From positions 98,022,200 to 98,086,199 of the forward strand of contig NC_133896.1 of the NCBI RefSeq assembly GCF_964199755.1: 64,000 nucleotides of DNA. The letters are read 5' to 3'. Origin of the DNA: Larus michahellis. Its lineage: Eukaryota > Chordata > Aves > Charadriiformes > Laridae. The notes under the pieces were generated by a model. That model saw only the letters and a list, made by a program, of their open reading frames with translations. It did no database searches and had not been told where the DNA came from. Of the stretch, positions 23,201-33,865 are shown in pieces; the stretch's first letter is position 1, and the number at the start of each line of letters is the position of its first letter. Made by a program: the position numbers and the translations under genes.

Positions 23201-25566
23201 GACTTGTTCTGCAGAACAAGGCCTACTTCAAATGGGAATTTTCTTGTAATGTAACATGTATTTGGGCTTCTCAGTAGTTACAACTGTGATAGTGCACGAA
23301 ACACCCTAGTCTGCTTGTTGACTTCCATGAAATATCACATGCCTTCCACCTTGTGATCTGTTTTCTCCTCTCCCCATCCCAGCTTTATAAAATCCAGCAT
23401 GAGTTAGAGACCTGTTCTGCCTGTAAAGGATTGTTCTTGCACAACCAACAACACATGATTGTAGCTTGTGACTATGCATCCTGGGAGACATGGATTTGGA
23501 CTCCTGCTCTTACTCTTACAGCCTCTCCTGGCAGAGAGCTCTAACAGCTGTTTATCAAAGTGGGTGGTGTCTTCCTCTATCCTAACCTCCTAAAGCACCA
23601 CAAATTAATAAGCTGAGTGCTTTTGAGAACCATGGTTTGCATTTCTCTGTTGCCCAATTGACAACACTGCGAGGGTCAGGCGCAGAGGACTGAGTGGCAG
23701 TGGTCTGAGTGCCGGGATTGTTGTTCTTCTGAAGCCAGGGAGGAGACTTCAGAGGCAGTCAGCATTGACCTGTTTAGTTGTGGTTTTTGTCTGTTCCTGT
23801 AAAAGTGGAATTTATAGCAGGTTTCCAAGTTGAGGGAGAGGTCAGGAAGGAGAGCTGCTAAGGTGTGCGCATTAGTGTCCCCCACTTCAATCATGTTTGG
23901 CTGTTAGGGGCTGTACAGCTTCTAATACAGTCCCCAAATTGCTCCAGTTCTGATAACTAACAGCTATGCTTTCCTTCCCCTCACAGGAGCTGTTGCAGTG
24001 TTTGCTGTGGGTCACATAAAAACATCCTGGGCAATGTGGGGTGAGGTGGCACTTGCCCTGTTCTCCTTTCTTATTGCTGCTGCTGTATATATCATGGACA
24101 CTGTTCGTAACATCTGGGTGTGCTATGCATCATATGTTGTCTTCAGAATTATCTACATGCTGCTAATCACAATAGCAACGTGAGTATCTTTTTAATGTAA
24201 ATTGCTCTCAAGGTTACAGCTGGTGCGAAAGCTGGCATATTTTCCATGTAACTAGGGTCCTGCCTATCAGGAATTTGGAAATGTGTTGCAAGGGTTTGTG
24301 TTGTGTTTCAGGTTGGAAACTGAGGCACAGAGATCTGTTTGGCTGGCAGCCTCAACCAGGCTTAAAAGTCTTGTGATGCTGAAGTGACTATTTCTAAATA
24401 CTAGATAGTGCTGCTTGCCAGGGGAATGTTTTTCGTAAACATGGCTGGAGTGAAGTGTTAACAGATGATGAAAGGATTATGCTTTGCCTGTAAAGTGTAA
24501 ACTTTCCCTAACCTGTAAGGAGAAAAACTTTGGTGTTATTTGTCACTTTGGAGAGGAAAATACAGCTATTTCTGAACCATGCATAGATAACCGCTATAAT
24601 ACAGCTCAAGCACCATATGAGGAGAGATGCTGAAACTGGTAACTGCAAAGGCAGCTCTGGTCAGAAGGATGTGGGAGGTTACAGACCACACTGCAGTAGG
24701 CCGATGCTTTGAGATTGCCAACAGCTCTCCGGGATCAGTGAGCGCTGGATATTTGTGTGACGAGCACCTTTAGCTGCATTGGACAGGAGCACTGCTTCAG
24801 TAAGACTGAATCCCACAGAGCTCCTAAAGGGGTGTCTTTATCCTTTTGGATATTTCTGTGGGGGTCTCGTAGCCTCTACGCTAGTCTGTCGTGAATGTAT
24901 TTAGAGAAGTACACTGTCAGTGTGAGGTGATCTAGCTGTGGAAAGTACTGGACCAGTCTACATAATTCTTCAGGTTGCACAGTCTTCTTGTCCAGGGATG
25001 TTCCTCTTATTCTTGCATTTCCCAGCTTTCTTTCCTGCTCTTATGTTTCTGGACATCCCTTTCTTTCCAGGTTCCAGATTGCTACAAATCTCAGTGTGGA
25101 GCGGTACGCCCTGGTGTTTGGGGTCAATACTTTCATTGCCTTAGCACTTCAGACGGTGCTCACTTTGATTGTTGTGGATGCCAGCGGGCTTGGGTTGGAC
25201 ATCTTCACCCAGGTATGACAGGCTCTCTTAGCTTTACTGATGGGAGGGAGGAAGGTAAACCAGTCTGTAAAGTTTCTCAGCCACCTGCTTCTGAGTCAAA
25301 GGTTTGCTGAACGAGAAATAATCGCTGATTCCTAATATTTTAGAAGAGGGAGTTCATGTATTGACCTTCTTACAAATTTGGTAACTGTTTGGTTTAACCA
25401 CTCTTTTTTTTTTTTTTTTTTTCTCCCTCCTTCTCTGCAGTTCATGATTTATGCCTCTTATTTTGCGGCCATCTCACTGGTGTTCTTGGGCAGTGGCATA
25501 TACAGTATTATGAGAGCTTACAGAAGACAAAAGCAGATGCGAAGTAGATCTCCTGAAAGCCAGTAG
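16993..25566 (+). CDS. SLC19A2: Thiamine transporter 1 (solute carrier 19A2)
   Basis: High-affinity thiamine (vitamin B1) carrier of the plasma membrane, in the reduced-folate carrier family. Six coding exons (16993-17172, 17259-17864, 20891-21113, 23987-24179, 25071-25212, 25441-25566) join in frame to 489 aa; human has 497. The sequence tracks human THTR1: LRPSEPFLT-like start, [113 protein letters not shown]. About twelve membrane segments are expected, with the long inner loop at residues 215-275. Asn55 in NLS fits the known glycosylated first outer loop. The start was chosen for its good context (GCAGCATGG) and N-terminal alignment. SLC19A3 is less likely by sequence and neighbours. Confidence 0.96.
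17259..17864 (+). CDS. SLC19A2: SLC19A2 coding exon 2
   Basis: Residues 61-262, 606 bp, phase 0 at both ends. Holds membrane segments 2-6 and most of the central loop ([14 protein letters not shown]). The intron before it is only 86 bp and GC-rich. Confidence 0.96.
17865..20890 (+). other. SLC19A2 intron 2
   Basis: Holds a 60-bp alternating purine-pyrimidine tract (17929-17988) near its start. The rest is unique sequence; short open frames here show no family features. Confidence 0.7.
17929..17988. repeat. Alternating purine-pyrimidine tract
   Basis: Sixty bases of unbroken purine-pyrimidine alternation made of TG, TA, CA and CG steps, 65 bp after the exon 2 donor. It is not a simple (TG)n and includes several short palindromes such as TGTGCGCATA and ATGCGCAT. 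Such tracts favour left-handed (Z) DNA. Confidence 0.85.
20891..21113 (+). CDS. SLC19A2: SLC19A2 coding exon 3
   Basis: Residues 263-336 and the first base of codon 337. Acceptor TATGCAG, donor GTAAGC. Contains [27 protein letters not shown] and NYAQGLWE; human has the Pro-Asp-rich loop end at the same border. Confidence 0.95.
22035..22340 (-). mobile_element. Ancient CR1-type LINE fragment
   Basis: Antisense of an old amniote CR1: GTTCTTTGGTAAAGTTAAGC, TTTTTGAAGACGGGTGACC, AGAGCTGCACTCAG and CCTGATGCATCCCAGAT appear in the expected order. Much more diverged than the copy at 15.8 kb. Confidence 0.65.
22731..22778 (+). mobile_element. CR1 LINE 3' tip
   Basis: GATCTGAAAGGTCCCTTCCA, ACCTAGACAATTCCATGATT matches the last 45 bases of CR1. 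Confidence 0.75.
23987..24179 (+). CDS. SLC19A2: SLC19A2 coding exon 4
   Basis: Finishes codon 337, residues 338-400, two bases of codon 401. Acceptor CTCACAG, donor GTGAGT. Contains [33 protein letters not shown] and LLITIAT. Confidence 0.95.
24316..24333 (+). repeat. Tiny MIR-like remnant in SLC19A2 intron 4
   Basis: GAAACTGAGGCACAGAGA equals a conserved MIR core segment. It is too short to be sure. Confidence 0.3.
25071..25212 (+). CDS. SLC19A2: SLC19A2 coding exon 5
   Basis: Residues 402-448, after a TTTCCAG acceptor and before a GTATGA donor. Contains [17 protein letters not shown] and [14 protein letters not shown]. Confidence 0.95.
25441..25566 (+). CDS. SLC19A2: SLC19A2 coding exon 6 with stop
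   Basis: Residues 449-489 and TAG (25564-25566). Follows an 18-T tract and CTCTGCAG. Last membrane segment [19 protein letters not shown], then a basic inner tail that differs from the human tail and is about eight residues shorter. Confidence 0.94.
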   Translation, partial: FMIYASYFAAISLVFLGSGIYSIMRAYRRQKQMRSRSPESQ

Positions 25567-28030
25567 TGCGTGAAGTGAAGACTCACAGTGGCTACATATG
25601 AAGACGTAGGTCTGTTTTGGGGTTTGTGTTTTGGTTTTGTGGTTTTTTGTTTTTGTTTTTTTTTTTAAATCTCTGCCTTTTCTTCCCAAGGCAGTTACCT
25701 TAATGGTACTTGATCCATATTTATACTATATTAGTAGCACATTTTAGAAGGTAATTGTATTAGCTCTTACGTAAGTAAGAACAAATACCTTCTTTCTAAA
25801 ATGCCTTTCATTTTTCTGTTGCGTATATGGGATGTGCAGCAAATAACAGTAAGCTTTCTCAAAGAATGAAAGCCTTGGGAGGTTTTAGTCCAAGGCTATG
25901 CATTTGGAGGCTGCCGTTGAAAAGGCAGCTTCATGATTGTCTAGTCAACTGCTACTCTTTGTCATTGAAGTGCTGCTGCAGGGCAGAAGTGAGGGCATGC
26001 TAACAGACCTCTATGCGGAAGAGCCCCAGGCCTGGGACAGGAGGTGGCCTTAGGCCTGTGCTCTGCAGCGTGGCTCTCCTCTGCCTGCCTCCTGATGCTG
26101 GATGATCCATTTTGAGGACTAGAAAACTTACATTTCTGCATCTGCACGTGCTTTCTTGAGTTGCTTGTAGTGTTTCTGCTGGTTCTTTCTGTCGCCCCTG
26201 CTGTCAGAGCTTTACGATAGCTGATCATGGTGCTTTCCCAAAAAACTAACTGTGTCCTGGGGCAACTTGTGACACTGGTGAATTGGCTACCAGCAGCGCT
26301 ACTGGTGCCATGAAGGCCTGTGCCCAAGGGACTGCAAAGTTAGAGTGAAAACTTAGAGGGAGTTTAAGTAGACAAAATGCTAATCTGAGGGACCCTTGGA
26401 CATCCCTGCCTTTGTCCTTTGGGACTGCAGATTCCTGTGATTACAGGAATCATCGCCTCACAGCCCTGGAGGCTGGGCTATTTCAGTGGGATGGTAGATG
26501 TTGGTATAGCACTGAGGAGGATTTTAGGCTATTCTTTGTGACCTCGGAGAATCGTAACTAAATAGACACCTTCGGTTATGGTAGTTAGCAGGTTGACTGC
26601 CTGAGGCTTTGAAAAATGCTGATTTCTGCTCTGTCAGTTTTTCCTCTTATTTTAAAATGCCTTTATGCCTCTGGTGAGTCTCTGTCCACTAGTTCTACCT
26701 CTGCTTTCCACCGAAGCAGGACAATGAATGTTTGGAGTGGGTAGTTCTTTTATTTTATTTTGTCCAGTCTAAGCAATTTGGGATTTGCCTCATACCTGGT
26801 TTTAAAAAATAATTCATTTTTTCCAAATTGCTTCAGCACTGGGAAGGAGTTGCACAGAGTTGTCCTGGGCTTGGGCACCTGGGTACTCATGCACCATGAC
26901 CAGTACAGCAACGGATACCTATAGTACAATGTGTGGAAATGGCCTATGGGCTGTCCCTGTTGCTGTGCAGGTTGTGATGAGTTTAAGTGTACAGGAGAAC
27001 CGGTACGGGAGAAGACGCAATGCAGCATACTTCCCCTCCACGCTTTCTCTCTGTGTACTGGTTAGAGCTTCTTCCAGTCGGAGCCTGAAGAAGAAGCTTC
27101 GGTTCATTGCTAGCTTTTAGTGCCACGGAGACTTCACAGCATTGGGGTTGGGAAGGCTTCTCTCCCCTGGCTGGGACAGGTACGGCCTTTCTCATCACTT
27201 CTGTGAGCCTCAGCCTTTACCAAGCAAGGTGAATGATTAATGTGTTTGGGATGTGCTGTCTGGGGAGCCCTTCCAGGCTGGCTGCTCAGGGGAACCCACT
27301 CCCCAGAGCTTCTCTGTGTTTGCAGCCTGCCTCCTAGAACATCCCCCTAAACGTAGGGGCTCAGTTGTACTGGCATTTACGCGTGTAAACTTAACTGCCT
27401 TATCCTGAAATGGAAACTTGAAGCCACCCGTGTATATATTCCTTTCTTTACTGTTTTTTGTTTTTCAAAAAAAAAATCAAATCTGAAGCCGTGAAACACT
27501 AGCTGACGAGCTGCCTTGGGAAAGGGATAGTAAGTGCACATCCTGCATGTCCTGTCCTTTGGGTTCCTTGGTGTGATGGCAGTTGCAGCAAGGCATGAGG
27601 AGTGGGTGTACAGCACTTGTGTCGAGCGACCAAAAGAAGCAGCTCAATTTTAATCACATTTTTCAAACAAAGAAAAAAAATCTTTGATGGGGAACAACCC
27701 GGTTATTTAAAAGCAAGTCAAAAATTAACTAATGAATTACAGCAATAATAATGATTTTTTTCTACCAAAGTAATTGAAACTGCAGCAACTGCAATAGAGA
27801 GGCATGCCACACTGTGTACTCCTTCAGGCCTGTTAATGCATGGAAGCCGGACCTGGATGTTGCTCAGGTTCCTACGCTGTGCTGTTGCTGTGGTGATGAG
27901 GTGACTATAGAGCCTGACTGGAGCTCTACGCGGAGTTACTGATGCCTATGAAATTCTGTAAACATGTTGACATCGGTGGTTTCTAACTGAATAATTATTT
28001 TTTTATTAAATAAAAACACTCTGAGAGATC
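25567..28030 (+). other. SLC19A2: Probable SLC19A2 3' UTR
   Basis: About 2.4 kb without coding features from the stop codon to a clear AATAAA (28009-28014) that is followed by GTGTTTGTTCTG, a GU-rich downstream element. The length is reasonable for this gene. Confidence 0.6.
28009..28014 (+). terminator. SLC19A2: Probable SLC19A2 poly(A) signal AATAAA
   Basis: Canonical hexamer with a GU-rich element about 30 bp downstream; the best candidate after the stop codon. Confidence 0.6.
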
Positions 28031-31000
28031 CTGTGCGGCCAGTGTTTGTTCTGCGTTTTGATACCTTGCTAATCCACAGCACTGCTGATGCAGTTGACTG
28101 ATGTAGGATGTTCAGAGCGTCTTTGTTAAAAAGAGAGAGAGAGGGGGAGAAATACAGGGTAAACCATGCAAAAAGAACCAAGTCTTAAAGATTATAGTCG
28201 TGGACTGTTTTGCGTAGGTTTGCAGAACTCTCTGCAAGTGTCTTGGTTCTTGCACTGAGGAACCTTAATTGCTGAGCAGTTCAGGAATACCACTCTATAG
28301 TTCCAGTGTGGACTGGCCCAACAGGGGAGAAAATTACTTACTCACTGGTGCAGGGTCACCCTGGTCAGGAAGCATCAGTCTCACTGACGGTGACTGTAAG
28401 GGAAAGCAGGTAGAGGTTTGTGATGCAGGAGGACCTTTCTATTTACATTGACCTAATTACAAAATTGAGGCCTTAAAGAAGAAACGCCGTAAACTTCCCC
28501 CTGCTGGCACACCCACACTCGACTGCCTTGGAAAGCTCTGTCTTGTGCATCTAGAAGAGGTGACCTGTGCCTGATGGTACAGGCTGGGCTGGAGGGGAAG
28601 GTGCTCTCTGAAGATCTGCTGCCAGTTTGATGTAGTTCAGCGTGGGCAGTACCTACCTAAGCCCAGTAGTGGGCTACTACCCAACAAGCCCTCTGCACAG
28701 CACCAAAACCAAGAGAAAATGGGTGGTCTGCGGTGGAAGGGAGGTCTAGGAAAAACTGCCGTTCTTGCAAGTGTTGCATTGGGAGTTTTATTGCTGAGGC
28801 AGAAATGATAGGACTGTCAGCATGTCAGGCTCGCTCTGAATTTCATTCATCTGCCTTTTCTGGGTGACCACAGGAGTCAGCTGTGTGGGGATGAGCTTCT
28901 TGACAGTGTGGGGGTTTAAAATCCCCCCGTGCATAGGGGATTATGCATTAATGCTTGCATAGGGCAGGAAGGTAACTAGTAGCTCATACAGGTATAGCGT
29001 TGCCCTTTAAGGCGGATTCAGGCATTTCACATCTCTGGTGCTGGTGAAAGCTGCTGTGACAAGAATCCTAAGCCTGCTCTTGCCTGCGAGCGAAGCAGGT
29101 CCACGTGAACCATGGCAATCCTCCTTGCTCCTCCCATCGCATCCTGCCACTCCATGTACAGCTGAGAGTGCTGTAAAGGGACACCCAGCTACTGTCAAGG
29201 ATCTGAATTCCCACATCTGCAAAACAGTGCATGGTGCAGCTTGATGGAGGTGAGATAAATACTACGCGGGGCTGGGGTGCCTCCCTGGGATGCTGTGGCT
29301 GTTTCTTTGTTCCGGTTGATGCCGGGGGCTGCTGGAGGTGAGTGTTATCGCTGAATCTGTGTATCCTGCACTGGGCTTGCTATGATGCTGGTGAGACATG
29401 GCACAGTGTTAGGGGGAGAGGCCAGTTGCTGGGCTTGTTCTGTCCAAAAGGCGAGGGATAGTAAGAGCTACCAGAGGCTGTTTCAGGAGCAGCACCCACT
29501 GCTGTCCCTCTGGGCTAGCATGGGTTTTGACAGCCCACCAAGGCATGGCAGGGTTACTCCCAACCACGCTGTAGCTCTGTGTGTGTGTGTGAAACAGCCG
29601 ACTGCTCTGGCAGTGCTCTTGGGGAAAGGGAAGGGCTCTGCGTGGATGTGATTATATTTTCTTCTCTACCAGTGTGATCGTAGCCAAGTACTGGGAAGGA
29701 AAGAGGGACTTTGGTTATGGAAGGGGCAGGAGACTGGGAGATGTGGACCCTGTTCCTAGCAACTACTCTTGACAGTGTCAACTGTTTCCTGCACAACAGG
29801 CAAAAGGTGTTAAGGTGCTTGTTTGACATCGCTCTGGAGGCGTTAGGCAGCCTTTCTCTGCCAAACATACTTGCTCTGAGTAAATCAGTGTTCCCTAGAC
29901 AGTGTCTGAAGCATTAGTGACATAGAAAAGAGCAACATGTCGGGGCCTGTGCTCGGAGCCCTGTACTGCTCAGCTATTTCCATTGCATTTTTTCAAGACC
30001 GTGTTCTGTAGCTCCCTCACAGGTGGGGACATCTGAAAACCTAAATTTAATGACATACGGGTTAATGAATGCATGCATGGATTTAGTTTGACCTTAAGGT
30101 ATCATTACATTATCATTATCAAGCACCACAGCTTGGTCTTCCAGCATCGGGGTCTAATCCTTGTCATACAATCACACGGATTTGTAATTAGTTGAACAAA
30201 GCATCTCTTGTGAATAAAAGGGGTGGCACTGACTTGCAAGATGAAGCATAAAAGCTGTAGGATAGAAGTGGAGCATAAAGCTTTGATACTGCGCCCAGCC
30301 CTCTTTGTTTCATTCTGCTATGAACTTGTCGAAGCCACCCGTCTGTGAAATGTGGAAAATCAGAAGTTCAGCAAATTGTCTTCCAGCAGAGGAGAACTGC
30401 GTGACCCTGGGTGAGGTTGCTGGTTGAAGTTTTCCCAGGTACAGCGGCAACCATTGCCAAGCAGGTACCTGAGAGTTACCTCAGGAAAATATCAGGGAGC
30501 GCTGGCAACCTGCCACAATCAATGTCAAACCCCGTTTCTCTTTCTGTCTGTAGGGTGTGGGATTAGCAGAAACCCCAAGGTCGTAGAGTCCAGCCTCCTC
30601 CTGTGATGTGTGGCCTATGACAACTGCCTTCAGAGACCTCCTGAACCCCACCTTGAAGGGGTTTAGCTTGCTGCCCCGCGTTACTTTGAGCGAAAGGGTG
30701 ACTCTACCCGCGTTACTCTGAGGGTTATCAACGCCCTGGCTGAATGTATTCACGCCTATTTTCTGCACTTACTCTCATTATCGTTAACCCTTTAGCGCAG
30801 GGACCGTGCTGCCCTCTGAGGTGTGCGGCTTTCTGGTGCATTTGTAGGCTGCCACCCTTCGCTTTGCTGGGCCAGTGTATTCAAAACTGGGGGCCACAGC
30901 CGGGTGTGGGGTGGTGCTGCCAGCAAGGACGACTCCCTCCTTCCCCCCGGGAGCGCCCCCCTCTTGGAGACGCGGCGCTTGTCTTCACCCACGAAAGCTC

Positions 31001-31129
31001 AAATTTTGATGCCGCTGGCTCTCGCGCTGATCGAGTTGCTCGTTGCCAGCCCGAGCATGAATAATACAACACAACAACTGCCGATGCGCAGGCCGCTCCC
31101 AGGCAAGCGCATAATGTAAACAGCATCAA
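28031..31129. other. Intergenic stretch between SLC19A2 and CCDC181
   Basis: No gene was recognised. A possible worn CR1 piece lies near 30556-30680, and a short (TG)n run at 29578-29591. Open frames here show no recognisable domain. Confidence 0.5.
30556..30680 (-). mobile_element. Possible old CR1 fragment
   Basis: AAGGTCGTAGAGTCCAGCCT resembles antisense CR1 3' text (AAGGTCATCGAGTCCAACC), followed by CAGAGACCTCCTGAAC. Weak match. Confidence 0.4.
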
Positions 31130-31348
31130 AAGGCTCTCGGCTGGCCCCGGGAACGGTGCCCCTCTCCCGGGCACTCACGGCCGTCGGGTCCCCGCCCGCC
31201 GTGATATGCTTTGCTTTAATTTCCGAGCGTTACGTGACATTTTCTAAGGCGATGGGAAAATAAAGCGCCTTCTGACGGGCCCTCACCCCTGAAAACGCAG
31301 GACAAAGACTGGCGGGGGGGGGGGGGGGTGGCCCCTGCGCGGAGGCCC

Positions 31349-31362
31349 GTCCCCATGGCAAC
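31349..31362 (+). promoter_or_regulatory. RFX X-box-like motif 1
   Basis: GTCCCCATGGCAAC differs by one base from the form GTNRCC-NN-RGYAAC, the site bound by RFX factors that drive cilia genes. Confidence 0.5.
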
Positions 31363-31488
31363 AGGCTGTGCCGACCCGCCAGCGCGCGCGTGCCCGCGGC
31401 GGAGCGGGGTTTGGTCCTCGGGGGCCACCGTCGGCGGTGACCGGCGCTGCGGGAAGGTGAGCGGCGGCGCGGGGGGCCAGCCCCCACT

Positions 31489-31502
31489 GCTGCCATGGCA
31501 AC
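31489..31502 (+). promoter_or_regulatory. RFX X-box-like motif 2
   Basis: GCTGCCATGGCAAC differs by one base from the palindromic X-box GTTGCCATGGCAAC. It lies 127 bp after motif 1. Confidence 0.55.
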
Positions 31503-31588
31503 GCCGCCGAACGCACCGGCGGGGCGGGCCTCGGCCGGCGGCGGCGGCGGCACCTCGGCCCCCGGGCCGGGGCGCGGCGAGACCGCGG

Positions 31589-33704
31589 TGAGCGGGGTGT
31601 CCGAGGCAGGCGGGGTCGGTTCCCGTGGGGAGCTGTTAGTGCCGGGTGAGGCGGCCGGCGGCCTCACCTGCCGGCTGTGCCTGGGGAGGCGGTCGCCGGG
31701 CCAGGTGAGAGGCTGCTCCGCCCGTATGGCGGTTGCTGGTAGTAGCGGCGGTGAGGCGGAGTGTGTGGGGCGGTGGGTGCCGTCCGCCGGTCTCCTCGCC
31801 TTAAAACGGGGAGCCGGGGCGGTGCCGGGCCCACCGGGCGGCGCTGAGGGCCGGCCGCGGGGCTGGGCGGCCCCCGCCCCAACAGGGCTGGGTTCGGTCT
31901 TCTGAGTCTGTCTGTGTGTGTAGATGTTGGTACGAAGAGGGCAAAGTAAGCAAAGTCCAGTCCATCACTTTGACCCTCTCCTTGTGACTGTGCCTGACCG
32001 GCGCCTGGGTATGACGGCGGAGAGGCGTTACTGAGCTTTGCACAACAATCCAGCCACAGCACACGCCCCCCCCTCCACCACCCCACCGCCCCCCCAGTTA
32101 GAATTAGAAGCAGGTGAAAACGAAGGCTTGGGATTTTCTGAATATTTTTTGGTCCCTGTTAAAACTGAAGCACTTTGTTCTTTACTTCCTAAGACCCTAA
32201 ATAGAACAGGAGTTGATTCAGGATTTTCTGAAACAAGGTCATTAAACTGAAATTATCTCTTCAGCCATGACTACTTTATGTTACAATAGAAGAGGCTGAT
32301 TTTTATGCTGCTCTCCTTTATTAGACATATCCAAAATAAATTGAACAGTTTTCTGGATTTGTGTTGAGTGTCACAGACTGATGTGAACGTGTTTTGTTAA
32401 AGGTGCAATTCAGCTTTGTAGCTTTTGCATCTGCTTACCATAATTATGAAGTTAAAACAAAGTACTTTTTTGTGCTGAATACGTACTAGAGCAAAGTAAT
32501 CTCCACTAAGAACCCAGGTACATGTCACCACCCAAACCAAGGATATTTGTGAAGGAAGGGGCATTTCCAAGCAAAAAGGATGACATGTCGTATGAGAAGA
32601 GGTACAGAAAAAGCATGATGGAAATAGACATGGCGTGGAAAGCCAGGGCAACAGTCTGAACAAATTTGAAAATTTAAACTCAGAGAAATCTAGAGTGATT
32701 CTTGCGGCAGGTGATGGCTAAAAAATAAATTAACTAGGAGAAAAAAATGCCAGATTTTCTTGAACAAAATACGGATCAAACAAAAAGAAGAGCTTTTATA
32801 AAGTTTGCATACAAACAAGGTTGCAACAAAAGTGCCCAGCTTTATTACTGTTCTTTCCTCTTAAAAAAATCTTGACTAAATTTTGAGGTCTAACAGAGCA
32901 GCGCTCTTGTCAAGCATGAAACAGTTTTAAGAAGAGGAGCTGGTATTCATGTGAGTAAATAACTGAGAACTCCTGGATGCTCATCAGAATTTAAAACAAA
33001 AGCTTGAAGGAATTTAAGCAGCATCTTCTGGATGAAAGGGTTTTTACAAAATGTATGGCAAAGTGCTAGACAGATTGGGAAGTCCAGGTGCAACCCTTCT
33101 TGTCTGGAAGGGCAGGATCGTCACACAGCAAGTGCTGTCCTGCTGTTCCAGGGCCGTCCAGGGTCAGAGCTAACTCTTACATCCCGTATTGTGTTGCCAT
33201 ATGCTAATGCTCGTATCTGGTTCTTTTAGTATGTTGTAAATAACACAGATTTGTCCTACTAGAGAGACACTTAGAAGTGGCACCTTCTAGCCTAGGGCAG
33301 AGGGAACAAAGAGAACAGGAACTTTTGAATAATCAACATTTCCTTCTTTTAAGTTGCTTTTGTAAACAGTATTAAACAAACTAGTGAAAGAATGATGAGT
33401 GGCTGATCTAACACTTAGGAGATCATGAGTTCTAGTCTTAGCTGTGTCAGAGACACACTGCAAGACATTAAGTCACCTCGGTTTGCTTTGACTCAAATTT
33501 TGCCCTAGTAGTGGGAGCTGGAAGTGCCCAAACTTTTCGTGTTTATAAACCATTAGTGATCCTTAGTTGTGAGGTGCTGTGGCACTACCCAACATGGTTG
33601 TATTGATACTGCTCACAAGCTTGATGTGGGTGCCATAAGACATATCAATGTTCTATATTTATGTGTCACTAGAGTTTTAAAACAATCTTGTTTTCTCTTT
33701 ATAG
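31589..33704 (+). other. Probable 5' UTR intron of CCDC181
   Basis: Assigned from the donor-like site in the island to the acceptor TTTATAG before the start-codon exon. A MIR-like fragment lies at 33395-33500; nothing else is recognised. Confidence 0.5.
33395..33500 (+). repeat. MIR-like SINE fragment
   Basis: GAGATCATGAGTTCTAGTCT, TAGCTGTGTCAGAGACACAC and TTAAGTCACCTCGGTTTGC follow the MIR order (ttctagtcccagctctg ... aagtcacttaacctc). Confidence 0.5.
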
Positions 33705-33727
33705 TATTGTTCTAACACATCGCCAAA

Positions 33728-33865
33728 ATGAGTGAAAAGGAAGACCAAGGGGATCCAGCAGATATGGGTGATTTAACAGAAAGTGGAGAATATGAGGATG
33801 ACTTTGAAAAAGACCTTGAATGGCTAATTAATGAAGACGAAAAAGAAGACCTTGGTGAAGGAGAG
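33728..33865 (+). CDS. CCDC181: CCDC181 coding exon 1
   Basis: Residues 1-46. The exon begins near 33705 after TTTATAG, so 23 bases are 5' UTR; donor GAG/GTATTT. Contains EYEDDFEKDLEWLI. Confidence 0.92.

Larger units (their letters stand above)
21114..23986 (+). other. SLC19A2 intron 3
   Basis: Contains an old antisense CR1 (22035-22340) and a CR1 3' tip (22731-22778), plus a poly-T run at 21646-21660. No coding signal beyond the flanking exons. Confidence 0.7.
31130..31880 (+). promoter_or_regulatory. CCDC181: CpG island and probable promoter of CCDC181
   Basis: CpG-dense stretch about 2 kb before the CCDC181 start codon, with a 15-G run at 31314-31328. Two donor-like sites follow GC-rich text: AAG/GTGAGC at 31457 and GCG/GTGAGC at 31588; either could end a non-coding first exon that splices to the acceptor at 33703-33704. 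Two RFX X-box-like sites lie inside (31349-31362, 31489-31502). The exact start is unknown. Confidence 0.6.
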
